33,873 nucleotides of DNA from Clostridiales bacterium (GTDB taxonomy: Bacteria > Bacillota > Clostridia > Lachnospirales > Lachnospiraceae), in NCBI GenBank assembly GCA_022778745.1, contig JALFSR010000068.1, positions 1 to 33,873 on the forward strand, written 5' to 3'. Shown piece by piece: positions 8,105-15,904 of the stretch. The position numbers and the translations under genes were made by a program. Numbering within the stretch: the first letter of the stretch is position 1; each line of letters opens with the position of its first letter. The notes below the pieces were generated by a model, which was not told the origin of the DNA, did not search any database, and saw only the letters and a list, made by a program, of their open reading frames with translations.

Positions 8105-8370
8105 ACGGTAAAGGGAAAATTTGGAGCTTATTGTAAAAATAAGTGTGGTATGAATGTCGGCAAAGCTATGGGTACTATGCTTTCTGATACGCAGATTAAG
8201 AGTATACTGGAGGGGAAAAGATTTTTGTGAAAGGCTTAAAGGAAAAGAAAGGAAGCTATGATGCTTACCTTATCCCAGAAGGAATCGAGGACTATTCCTA
8301 TACCAAAGATGGCAAGGAAATCAAAGGTTCACAGTATAAGTTCAAGCTGGAGTTTTCAAAAAAGAAATAA
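8105..8370 (+). pseudogene. Remnant of a topoisomerase-like gene (C-terminal tail, frameshifted)
   Basis: About 85 codons resembling the extreme C-terminus of type IA topoisomerases (TopB-like) carried on integrative elements. The first part reads KGKFGAYCKNKCGMNVGKAM, a zinc-ribbon-like Cys pair. The continuation VKGLKEKKGSYDAYL to EFSKKK and a TAA at 8368-8370 is in another frame. The switch is at the AAAA run near 8216-8219, where one extra A would restore a single frame. No start codon and nothing of the catalytic domain remain. It marks past residence of a mobile element; the exact parent family is uncertain. Confidence 0.55.
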
Positions 8371-8377
8371 AAATAGG

Positions 8378-8406
8378 TTGTATTCTAGCTAGAATTTGTA
8401 TATACT
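8378..8406 (+). promoter_or_regulatory. phd-doc promoter with palindromic operator
   Basis: TTGTAT (8378-8383) and TATACT (8401-8406) are 17 bases apart. A perfect 14-bp palindrome, ATTCTAGCTAGAAT (8382-8395), lies in the spacer, and GTATATACTATAC overlaps the -10. This arrangement fits autoregulation by a Phd-type antitoxin. Confidence 0.65.
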
Positions 8407-8432
8407 ATACGTGAAAGCGAGGTGTATGCAAA

Positions 8433-8675
8433 ATGACAATAGATACAAACACAATGATTTCAATTACGGAAGCAAATCAGAATTTTTCCAGAGTAACGAA
8501 AGTAGTTGATGAACATGGAACAGCCGTCATTCTAAAGAATAATGTACCCAGATACCTTGTGATTGATTTCAGCAGGGCTGAAAAAGAAAAAATTGCAGCG
8601 ACGGAGGATGTGCTTTCCATATCTGAACGGTTAATAAAGCAGAATATGGAAGCGTATGAGGTACTTGCAAAATGA
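8433..8675 (+). CDS. Phd/YefM family antitoxin
   Basis: An 80-residue antitoxin expected to bind DNA through its N-terminal half and neutralise a toxin through its C-terminal helix. The pattern ISITEANQNFSRVTKVVDEHG followed by AVILKNNVPRYLVID is the Phd/YefM fold. AGGTG lies 8 bases upstream of the ATG. It overlaps the downstream toxin gene by four bases (ATGA), the usual arrangement. Its promoter holds a palindrome that it probably binds. The gene appears complete even though the toxin partner is damaged. Confidence 0.88.
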   Translation: MTIDTNTMISITEANQNFSRVTKVVDEHGTAVILKNNVPRYLVIDFSRAEKEKIAATEDVLSISERLIKQNMEAYEVLAK

Positions 8676-9055
8676 TAATTTTAAGTAAAAAGCAGGTTTT
8701 AATTCTCCATGAACGGCTGATAGAAGCCACTGGTGGAAGTACAGGTATTCGTGATGAGGGAATGCTGGATTCTGCACTTTCTAATCCCTTTCAATCCTTT
8801 GGTGGAGAAGAATTATATCCGAGTATTCAGGCAAAAGCAGCTCAATTATGCTTTGGTTTGGTAAAAAACCATTCAATGGTGGATGGTAATAAAAGGCTTG
8901 GTACTCATGTGATGTTGGTTTTTTTTGCACTGTGGTGTTCTGCACGCTGTACATATGAAGCGCAAGAGTGTTACCAGGAAGAAAAAAGAAATCGCTACCG
9001 CAGTCTATCTGTATCAGGCAGACTACGATGGCGAATGGGGAGAAATTTATTTTGA
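8672..9055 (+). pseudogene. Doc-family toxin, C-terminus replaced
   Basis: The first roughly 88 residues match Doc (death-on-curing, Fic fold): ILSKKQVLILHERLIEATGG, then IRDEGMLDSAL, then the active-site motif HSMVDGNKRLGTHVM. In Doc of the Fic family this loop carries out phosphorylation of EF-Tu. After about FFAL (near 8937) the sequence stops resembling Doc; the last 35 residues are rich in Cys, Arg and Tyr and look like an out-of-frame reading of other DNA. That same DNA codes for a different, plausible protein tail in another frame. The toxin is therefore probably inactive, although its active-site loop is intact (His-x-x-x-Asp-Gly-Asn-Lys-Arg). Confidence 0.75.
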
Positions 9056-9197
9056 CTTTGTGAGCAGGACAATGGAAATCCGACAGCTTGCAGAATGGGA
9101 TTGTATGATAAGTAAAGTGTTTGCTAAGAAGGCAATAGAGTACCTATCGCATCATGTGAACCTTATGAACGTAAAACAAGCTCACATTATCTTTTAG
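8955..9197 (+). pseudogene. Unrecognised protein tail fused into doc
   Basis: From about 8955 a frame of roughly 80 residues ends at TAA 9195-9197. It is rich in ordinary protein features: a basic N-part (KRKSVTRKKKEIA), then AVYLYQADYDGEWGEIYFDF, then RQLAEWDCMISKVFAKKAIEYL. I do not recognise the family. It has no ribosome binding site and its beginning coincides with the place where Doc homology ends, so it is best read as the 3' part of another gene joined by deletion or recombination. It could still be expressed as a small protein. Confidence 0.4.
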
Positions 9198-9222
9198 ATA
9201 TACAACGATAAGGAGGTTTATC

Positions 9223-11193
9223 ATGCTATTGTCAAGAATTGCTATAAAAAATTTTCGCTTGATTGTTAATGCTGAACTGGATGTCCATCAAAATATAACT
9301 TTAATTGTTGGTCGCAACAACACGGCAAAAACGTCGTGCATGAGCATCTTGGAGAAAGTAGTTAAGAACAGGCCCTTATCGTACGATGATTATCCTTTGC
9401 AGAAGCGAAAATATGCATTTATCTTGTTAGCTCAATTCATGCGAAAAAGAATAACATATGAACAGTTTTGCAAAAGATTACCTTTAACATCAATAGAATT
9501 TCTAATTGACTACTCTTTGGATGATCCGGAAGATAATTTGGGAGCTTTATCCCCATTTATTATCGATGTAGATGTTTATACTACAACTGCATTAGTTAAA
9601 GCTGAATACTCGTTGAAAATGGACGAGGAATCGTTGCGTAACTGTTTCAATACTTGTTTTTTTAAGGATGAAACATTTACCTTAGATCCTCAGGAAACAA
9701 GAGAGGTATGCTCTGCAAATTTTTCAAAGCTGTTTGAATTGGTTATATATGCCATTAATCCCAAAAACAAAGAAGATGTACAAATAAAGACTCAAAAAGA
9801 ATTGGCAGATCTTTTTCCTTTCTATCCAATACCCGCAGAGCGTGTTTTAGGGGAAGCCACAGAACAAAATTATAGTTCTTTAGGAACGCTTATTAGTAGC
9901 TATTTTAGCGTCGATATAAAAAATTTAGACTCGAAAATCGCAGCAGATGTGTTAAAACTGCGTGAAACCGTTGAGGAAGCAAATAAATCCATTCAAAGGG
10001 AAAGTAGTAATCTCCTTAGTTCGATTGTTGGAAAGGCTTTTGGTTTTGGTTACCCAAACGGAGAAGAATTGCAGCTTGGTGTCAACACCAAACTGCAAAT
10101 TGATAATCAGATAAAAGACCAAACAGAATTAACCTATACGGCTCCACTTGCCGGCGAAGCCCTTCCAAGCTCACATAATGGCCTTGGCTACAAAAATCTT
10201 ATAAAGATGGAATTTTTACTTGCTGATTTCTCAGAAAAAATTAAGCAAGGTCACACAGCATGTATTCCATTATTATTTGTCGAAGAGCCGGAATCACACA
10301 TGCATCCCCAAATGCAGCACACGTTCGCGGGATATTTACAAACATTCTTATCAAAAATATCGGATGTACATATTCAAACCTTTCTGACTTCGCATTCGGC
10401 ACATATTGCTAATACTATGGATTTTTCCAACATCCGGTATGCACAAAAGACAAAAAGAGGCGTTGTTTATAAGGATTTAGGCGCTTTTGGTGCAGAAGAT
10501 CCCGAAAATATGGATTTTATCAAGAAGTATCTAACGTTGAGCCGTTGCGACCTGTTTTTTGCTGATAAGGTTATTTTTGTGGAAGGCGCATCGGAACGTT
10601 TGCTTGTCCCGGACATGATAGAAAAATGTGATAAATCAGGACTGTTTGCGCCCATAACATATAAGCTTCCAGCTCAATATTATGCATTAATTGAAATCGG
10701 CGGGGCATATGCATATAAATTTATACCATTTGTTCGCTTTTTGGGGATTCCCTGCTTGATTATTACTGATATTGATGCAATGAAAGATGGGAGAACTAAA
10801 TCTGTTGTGAGCAAGGGGAAAACCACATCAAATTCAACAATTAAATGGTGGGTTAGACAAGTAAAGGGGTTACCAAGTGCTGACAAAAGCAAGATAAAAT
10901 TAGAAGATATTATAAATCTAACAGCTGACGAGAAAACCATAGATAAATGCCACATAGAATTTCAGGTTGCTGAAAATGGACTGTGCGGAAGATCTTTAGA
11001 AGAAGCCATCAAAAACGTGAATAGAGCTTTTTATGGGTTAGCTGATCCTGTTACAGAGGAAAAATTGGAATTTACAGAAAAAAGTAAAACAGATTTTGCG
11101 CTCAGATTGATTTGTGATTACCCTGGTTATTCTATTCCCAAGTATCTTAAAGATGGTTTGGTATGGCTCAATAAGCAAAAAGTCCTTGTGTAA
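9223..11193 (+). CDS. OLD-family ATP-dependent endonuclease (GajA-like)
   Basis: A 656-residue nuclease with an SMC/RecF-like ATPase followed by a TOPRIM catalytic domain, the layout of OLD nucleases. Seen motifs: N-terminal IKNFRLI; Walker A region GRNNTAKTS at 30-38, where Ala replaces the usual Gly before Lys; signature-like HNGLGYKNLI near 320; Walker B LLFVEEPESHMHPQ near 350; LTSHSAHIANT near 385; TOPRIM glutamate VIFVEGASERLLVP near 450; and DxD IITDIDAMKDG near 515. AGGAGG lies 6 bases upstream of the ATG. A UvrD-like helicase gene follows 10 bases later, as in Gabija anti-phage systems (class 2 OLD). It is somewhat longer than the founding GajA. Known Gabija cleaves phage DNA when nucleotides fall; that role here is inferred. 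Confidence 0.85.
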   Translation: MLLSRIAIKNFRLIVNAELDVHQNITLIVGRNNTAKTSCMSILEKVVKNRPLSYDDYPLQKRKYAFILLAQFMRKRITYEQFCKRLPLTSIEFLIDYSLDDPEDNLGALSPFIIDVDVYTTTALVKAEYSLKMDEESLRNCFNTCFFKDETFTLDPQETREVCSANFSKLFELVIYAINPKNKEDVQIKTQKELADLFPFYPIPAERVLGEATEQNYSSLGTLISSYFSVDIKNLDSKIAADVLKLRETVEEANKSIQRESSNLLSSIVGKAFGFGYPNGEELQLGVNTKLQIDNQIKDQTELTYTAPLAGEALPSSHNGLGYKNLIKMEFLLADFSEKIKQGHTACIPLLFVEEPESHMHPQMQHTFAGYLQTFLSKISDVHIQTFLTSHSAHIANTMDFSNIRYAQKTKRGVVYKDLGAFGAEDPENMDFIKKYLTLSRCDLFFADKVIFVEGASERLLVPDMIEKCDKSGLFAPITYKLPAQYYALIEIGGAYAYKFIPFVRFLGIPCLIITDIDAMKDGRTKSVVSKGKTTSNSTIKWWVRQVKGLPSADKSKIKLEDIINLTADEKTIDKCHIEFQVAENGLCGRSLEEAIKNVNRAFYGLADPVTEEKLEFTEKSKTDFALRLICDYPGYSIPKYLKDGLVWLNKQKVLV

Positions 11194-11203
11194 GGGGGGA
11201 CGT

Positions 11204-12961
11204 ATGTCAAAGGAACCTCAAAAATCAAACTTTGAGTTAGCACAAGAGGAAGCTAATAAAATAGACCTACAGATTATCGATACCCTTCAAAAGGGATATA
11301 ATTTTCGTGTTGAAGCTGGGGCCGGGTCAGGCAAAACCTATTCGCTTAATAAGGTTATTGAGTGGATACAAGTAAATAAATGGGAGCAATACTGTAAAAA
11401 GAACCAGCATGTAGTATGTATTACTTATACAAATGCCGCAGTGGATGTTATCTCCGGACGGCTTGCAAATGATTCTTTTATTATTCCCTCAACAATTCAC
11501 TCTTTTGCATGGAATGCAATTAAGCAATACCAGAGTACCCTCATCAAATTTATAAGTGAAGACGAGACATTTCGGTCAACCGAAGGAGATTTTTTTGCAA
11601 TTAGAAAAGTAGAGTATACATTAGGACATCGGTATAATGAAAATGGAATTATGTATCTTTACCATGATGATGTCATTCGCTTGTTTGCTACTCTTTTAGA
11701 TAATGCAAAATTTCGCCGTGTTTTTAGTGATAAATACCCATTAATTCTGATAGACGAATATCAGGATTCCTTAAAACCAATTATTGACCGATTTTTGGAA
11801 CACTTTATAACCCTTAATTCTGGCCCTCAATTTGGTTTTTTTGGAGACTCATGGCAAACCATTTATCAATCAAATAAAGCATGCGGTTTAATACAGCACG
11901 AAAATATTGTTGAAATAAAGAAGGGAGCAAATTTTCGTTCTGCACCTAAAATTGTAGATCTATTAAACTTTATTAGACCAGAGCTTCCTCAGCGCTCTGC
12001 CATTGACAACTTTGCTGGAGAAGTCACAGTTATTACATGTGATGATTATACAGGAGAGCGAAGAACAGACCGAAATTTCAAGGGCGATTTGCCTTCTCTC
12101 GAACTAAAAGAAAGACTTAATGGTCTAATGGAGCATATTAAGCATAACTGTATTCCTGCCAGTGAAAATATAAAGACATTAATGATTACACATCGGGTCC
12201 TCGCTGCCCAACAGGGGTACAATAAACTTTTAGATATCTTAAAGGATGGCCTGAGAGATAAAGAAGATCCATTTTTATTGTTTTTTATGGAGCAGCTTGA
12301 ACCAATATACCAAGCTTTGGAAACAATGGATATGCAACTACTGTTTGACACGCTGAAACTAAAGCGCTATCCTATCACCAAAAAAGCTGAAAAAGTTAAA
12401 TGGAAAAACCTACAAGAATCTTTGAAAATAGCACGCAAAAAAACCAGTGTAGATGTTCTTCAAACGGTATTTGAATCAAAGTTGATTCCGATTCCGGCAA
12501 AAATTGAAGGGTATTATGATCTATATCTACATGCACCAGAAACAATGTATTCGGGAGCCGATGTGACAATTAAGGATTTTTTGGACATAGAATACGAACA
12601 GTTTTTGGCAGCAATCAATTATTTTCATCCGGAAGCAGACTTTTCTACGGAGCATGGCGTTAAAGGCGAGGAATACGATAATGTGATTTTTGTTATAAGC
12701 AAGGGATGGAATCAGTATCAGTTTGAAACTTACGCCCCTATGATTAAAAATGGATATCCACAGGATAAAGAGGCGGCATACATTAGGAATCGCAATTTGT
12801 TTTATGTATGTTGCTCCAGGCCTAAAAAACGGCTGTATTTCTTCGTTTCTGTCCCTGTTGATCAAGTATTTAGGGAATTTCTTGCAGAAATGGTCGGAGA
12901 GAACAACATCCTTACTTACTCAGAATTTCTAAATTCTCAGAACCACAGTAAAGCTGAATAG
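11204..12961 (+). CDS. UvrD-like superfamily 1 helicase (GajB-like)
   Basis: A 585-residue UvrD/PcrA-like helicase. Motifs in order: I GAGSGKT (39-45), Ia YTNAAVDVI, II LIDEYQD (near 185), III GFFGDSWQTIYQ, IV NFRSAPKIV, V HGVKGEEYDNVI, VI NLFYVCCSRPKKRLY (near 530). The start at 11204 follows GGGGGG by 4 bases and lies 10 bases after the nuclease stop, so the two are co-transcribed and likely work together. In Gabija the helicase subunit binds the nuclease and is stimulated by DNA ends. It is larger than the founding GajB. A general repair helicase is a less likely alternative because of the strict pairing. A strong hairpin follows the stop codon. Confidence 0.87.
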   Translation: MSKEPQKSNFELAQEEANKIDLQIIDTLQKGYNFRVEAGAGSGKTYSLNKVIEWIQVNKWEQYCKKNQHVVCITYTNAAVDVISGRLANDSFIIPSTIHSFAWNAIKQYQSTLIKFISEDETFRSTEGDFFAIRKVEYTLGHRYNENGIMYLYHDDVIRLFATLLDNAKFRRVFSDKYPLILIDEYQDSLKPIIDRFLEHFITLNSGPQFGFFGDSWQTIYQSNKACGLIQHENIVEIKKGANFRSAPKIVDLLNFIRPELPQRSAIDNFAGEVTVITCDDYTGERRTDRNFKGDLPSLELKERLNGLMEHIKHNCIPASENIKTLMITHRVLAAQQGYNKLLDILKDGLRDKEDPFLLFFMEQLEPIYQALETMDMQLLFDTLKLKRYPITKKAEKVKWKNLQESLKIARKKTSVDVLQTVFESKLIPIPAKIEGYYDLYLHAPETMYSGADVTIKDFLDIEYEQFLAAINYFHPEADFSTEHGVKGEEYDNVIFVISKGWNQYQFETYAPMIKNGYPQDKEAAYIRNRNLFYVCCSRPKKRLYFFVSVPVDQVFREFLAEMVGENNILTYSEFLNSQNHSKAE

Positions 12962-12969
12962 AGTTTTCA

Positions 12970-13008
12970 TATAAGGCCCGCCGCCCTATTTGGGCAGCGG
13001 GCCTTATA
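12970..13008. terminator. Bidirectional hairpin between convergent defence modules
   Basis: A perfect 12-bp stem (12970-12981 with 12997-13008) continues after one mismatch with GCCC/GGGC around a TATTT loop. It sits between the helicase stop and the stop of the convergent specificity gene, and is the most GC-rich hairpin noticed in the window. Neither side has a proper T-run, so it may separate the two modules by stopping or stabilising both transcripts. Confidence 0.7.
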
Positions 13009-13017
13009 CACTGTTGG

Positions 13018-14100
13018 TCAGATTATTGTCAGCATAGAAGTCAAATCAATCTCTGCATTCTTCATGACAGAACGCATGTATTCCTCCATATACACCCAGT
13101 CTGGTTTTCCTGCATCATCAACAGGTAAATAAAACGAGAAATCAGTTTTGATATGACGATTTAACTCATCAATAAACGCCTTGTAATAGCTTCTGCTTTC
13201 TCTAAAAATCATCGTTGCAATAAATTGCTTTATTTCAAGTGACATTTCCCACTTAGGTATAAGGACAACAACATTCTGACTTGTATAAAACTTATTAGGT
13301 TGTACAAAACATGAGCCAAGGTATTCTCCACCCAATGAAAGAGTCATATTGCCAGCAGAATATGGTTCAAGCCCATCAATTCTATCAACTCGTGCAGTTA
13401 TGCCATTGTTCGTGTTTGCACGGCCTACAAAGTTTACATCAGGATTCACATGTGTCATTTTTACTCTATCGAGTTTAGTTCCCATATCTATATCAAACAA
13501 ACTGTTATCATATAGATGAAACTTCTTCCATTTTGTAATATTTACCGCATGCTTTTCACCATCTGCTTGCCATAGAGTCTCAAGGTTCGCTTTAGAATCC
13601 CGTGTTATTTCAGACATATATGTACCCATATACGCCCAATCAGGTATATATGATCCATCTGTCTGGATTACTGCTGGCAGTTTGACTTTTAATTTGAGCA
13701 TTTCAGCCCGTGTCATTTTTCTAATAAAATCATACCTGCCATTTAATATCGACTTGATAACCGAATTCAAAAACAGGCCTTCATTTCTTGTCCATTCATG
13801 TGTTTTGGCGTACATCCCTTGCACATGTGGATAACCGATGAAATCTTTCTCTTGATAGAAAAAAGAATCTGTGCTTTTCGCTGCTGTGTCAGTAAATGTA
13901 ATGGTTCCGGCTTTCTCTGTGCAATCTAAATTTGCATATCCGCCAACTCCATTATTAAATCCAGTGTTTACAATAACTGGGTTCGTACCGTCTTCTTCAA
14001 AAAGTTCAATATTAATTTTTTTATAAGATTTAGTTGGATGAATATCGAATAAATCACCAATAAGGAACTCTTTCCACTTGCTGGTATCAATCTTCTTCAT
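13018..14100 (-). CDS. Restriction-modification specificity subunit (S/BcgIB-like)
   Basis: A 360-residue DNA-recognition subunit. It has two similar halves, each beginning with a Trp-Lys-Lys/Glu-Phe segment (SKWKEFLIGDLFDI at the start; ITKWKKFHLYDNSLFDI near 190) and ending with an Asp-Trp-x-Tyr-Met-x-x-Tyr-Met helix (PDWAYMGTYM and PDWVYMEEYM). These are two target-recognition domains with conserved helices, implying a two-part DNA target. The start at 14100 is preferred over GTG 14112 because AGGTGG lies 8 bases upstream. It overlaps the methylase-nuclease gene by 14 bases. Size and arrangement fit the B subunit of BcgI-type enzymes better than the longer S subunits of many type I systems. 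Confidence 0.85.
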   Translation of the reverse strand: MKKIDTSKWKEFLIGDLFDIHPTKSYKKINIELFEEDGTNPVIVNTGFNNGVGGYANLDCTEKAGTITFTDTAAKSTDSFFYQEKDFIGYPHVQGMYAKTHEWTRNEGLFLNSVIKSILNGRYDFIRKMTRAEMLKLKVKLPAVIQTDGSYIPDWAYMGTYMSEITRDSKANLETLWQADGEKHAVNITKWKKFHLYDNSLFDIDMGTKLDRVKMTHVNPDVNFVGRANTNNGITARVDRIDGLEPYSAGNMTLSLGGEYLGSCFVQPNKFYTSQNVVVLIPKWEMSLEIKQFIATMIFRESRSYYKAFIDELNRHIKTDFSFYLPVDDAGKPDWVYMEEYMRSVMKNAEIDLTSMLTII

Positions 14101-15889
14101 TACTGCCACCACCTTTCTGCATCGAGATGGTCACAGTATTTTCATTAGAGCTTACATCGCTGGAATATATCGCTGTAGTCATCAGCTTTTCACCAAATAC
14201 CTTCGCATCGATTCCCTTTTGGAACATCAGATAATCCATTGCAGTCTTGCGGAAGTCCTCCTCAAAAATCTCGAACGGCTTCTGCGGTACCTGATATGAC
14301 AAATGCTCGGCAGGATTGATCCATTGACATGTATCATCGCCAGACTGCTTTTCCATGACTTCAACCCAATGTGCCTCGATAGCTGCCCACTTTCCGTAAA
14401 TATCATGCCGTCCTTTGTTTTTAACTGTTGCAAGTCCATCAGACTCCATATAGCAAGCAAAGAATTCCTTTCCATCTTGCCCAACGCCAGCTTCAAATAC
14501 AAAAATACTTGTAGTGATACCAACGCCAAAGAACAAGTCTTCAGGCAATTTAATGACTTTTCGCAGACGATGATTCTTCAGAATACGCTTCATCTGGGCC
14601 TTGCTTGCCTTTTCCAACTTCTTATCAGGCAAGATAAATGCACATTGCGTGTGAGCAGGAACATTATCCAGCACATTTTCAACAATTTTCATACACCCAT
14701 ATTTGTTCTCGTACGGCGGGTTCATCAAAACTTTCGTGATAGGCTTCGATTTCATCCATTTGCAGGCAGAATCAGTACGGGCATCCATCTGCTCAAGGTT
14801 GGTTTTACCATCTTTATGAATCAGCATGTTTGCGCACGCCAATGCATAAATTTCGCGGTCAAACTCAATTCCATAAAGATGGTTTGACTTAATTTCGGCA
14901 GCTGCATCTGCCTGCATGCCTCCAGCCTCTCGGATCATATTTGCCATAGCCTTTACAAGGAAGCCACCTGAACCGCAAGTCGCGTCCAATATATAGTCAT
15001 CTTTATTCACATCAAGAATCTTATACATAAAGTCGGTGATATGCTCAGGCGTAAATACCTGACCAGCCTCAGACTTCTTCTTGTAACGATTGAATTCGTT
15101 GAAGAAGATGCCCATTACGTCTTCGCCACGCCATTCGTTCGAGTTGACACACTCGGAGATCTCAACAACCCAGTCGATAAAATCATTGATTGCCTGCTGA
15201 TTGTCCGTTGTATTCATTTTAATGTCGGAATATTCTTCCAACAGAATATCAATTTTAGCATTTTGCTTTCGGCTATCTTCGAGCGATTTGGACAGCGTCG
15301 AATGAATTGCTGTATGGAATGTCGCATACCCCATATCTTTTAGACGCTGCAATCCAGCACCATAACGTTCAGCTACTAAAGCGCATGCAGTAAAAATCAT
15401 ACGATGATAGAGGTTTTTAATACCAAATTCAAAATGCAGACCATTATTGATTTTTGCAGTTAATTCATAGATTCGCTCTTTATCAATACTATCCACGGTA
15501 TAGAGCGACAGATAATAGCTAACACTCTGCAACTTGGTGGGTGTTTTTACTTCCTCTTCACCTTTAAAAACACGAATATCTTCTCCATTATATAAAATTC
15601 CTACGACCTTCTTATATTGTGTTTGCACAATGCGCACGTTTTTCAAAACTTCATCAACCTGCGCTTGTCCAAGAGTAATACGAGTTGCTTTCGTTTCCAG
15701 AACAACTGCGACCTCATTTTTATTATTCGGCAGATACCAACCATCTGGTTTATCAGCTACTCCTGGGAACCCAAGCTGATTGAATGTAGTAAGCTGTCCA
15801 ACACCAGCACGCGCAATCTCACTATCTACCAAACCAAGAGCTTCACGAGCTAAGTCGCGAACAGCATCTTCTGTCATATTCTTTGCCAT
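14087..15889 (-). CDS. Fused restriction nuclease / N6-adenine methyltransferase (BcgIA-like)
   Basis: A 600-residue protein joining cleavage and modification. The N-terminal domain carries a PD-(D/E)XK nuclease signature: KPDGWY (48-49 PD) and VVLETKATR (Glu65-x-Lys67), followed by Gln in GQAQVDEVL. The methylase has SAM motif I DATCGSGGF (about 300-310) and the catalytic NPPY (about 388-392) typical of gamma-class adenine methylases. No separate HsdR motor gene is present, so this matches type IIB/IIG enzymes such as BcgI (A plus B subunits) rather than type I. The start at 15889 has GGGAGG 9 bases upstream, and that sequence begins one base after the rlmD stop. It is probably read from the yhaM-rlmD transcript; no separate promoter was noticed. 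Confidence 0.87.
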   Translation of the reverse strand: MAKNMTEDAVRDLAREALGLVDSEIARAGVGQLTTFNQLGFPGVADKPDGWYLPNNKNEVAVVLETKATRITLGQAQVDEVLKNVRIVQTQYKKVVGILYNGEDIRVFKGEEEVKTPTKLQSVSYYLSLYTVDSIDKERIYELTAKINNGLHFEFGIKNLYHRMIFTACALVAERYGAGLQRLKDMGYATFHTAIHSTLSKSLEDSRKQNAKIDILLEEYSDIKMNTTDNQQAINDFIDWVVEISECVNSNEWRGEDVMGIFFNEFNRYKKKSEAGQVFTPEHITDFMYKILDVNKDDYILDATCGSGGFLVKAMANMIREAGGMQADAAAEIKSNHLYGIEFDREIYALACANMLIHKDGKTNLEQMDARTDSACKWMKSKPITKVLMNPPYENKYGCMKIVENVLDNVPAHTQCAFILPDKKLEKASKAQMKRILKNHRLRKVIKLPEDLFFGVGITTSIFVFEAGVGQDGKEFFACYMESDGLATVKNKGRHDIYGKWAAIEAHWVEVMEKQSGDDTCQWINPAEHLSYQVPQKPFEIFEEDFRKTAMDYLMFQKGIDAKVFGEKLMTTAIYSSDVSSNENTVTISMQKGGGSNEED

Positions 15890-15904
15890 ATTCATCAACC
15901 TCCC

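Noticed and set aside
14303..14887. Long open frame on the plus strand inside the methylase-nuclease gene
   Set aside because: It is antisense to a gene with clear SAM and NPPY motifs, has no ribosome binding site, and its product is Cys/Phe/Ile-rich without recognisable motifs.
13018..15889. Classical type I restriction system missing HsdR
   Set aside because: The methylase protein itself has an N-terminal PD-(D/E)XK motif, and the overlapping two-gene layout is compact, so a type IIB/IIG design explains it better.
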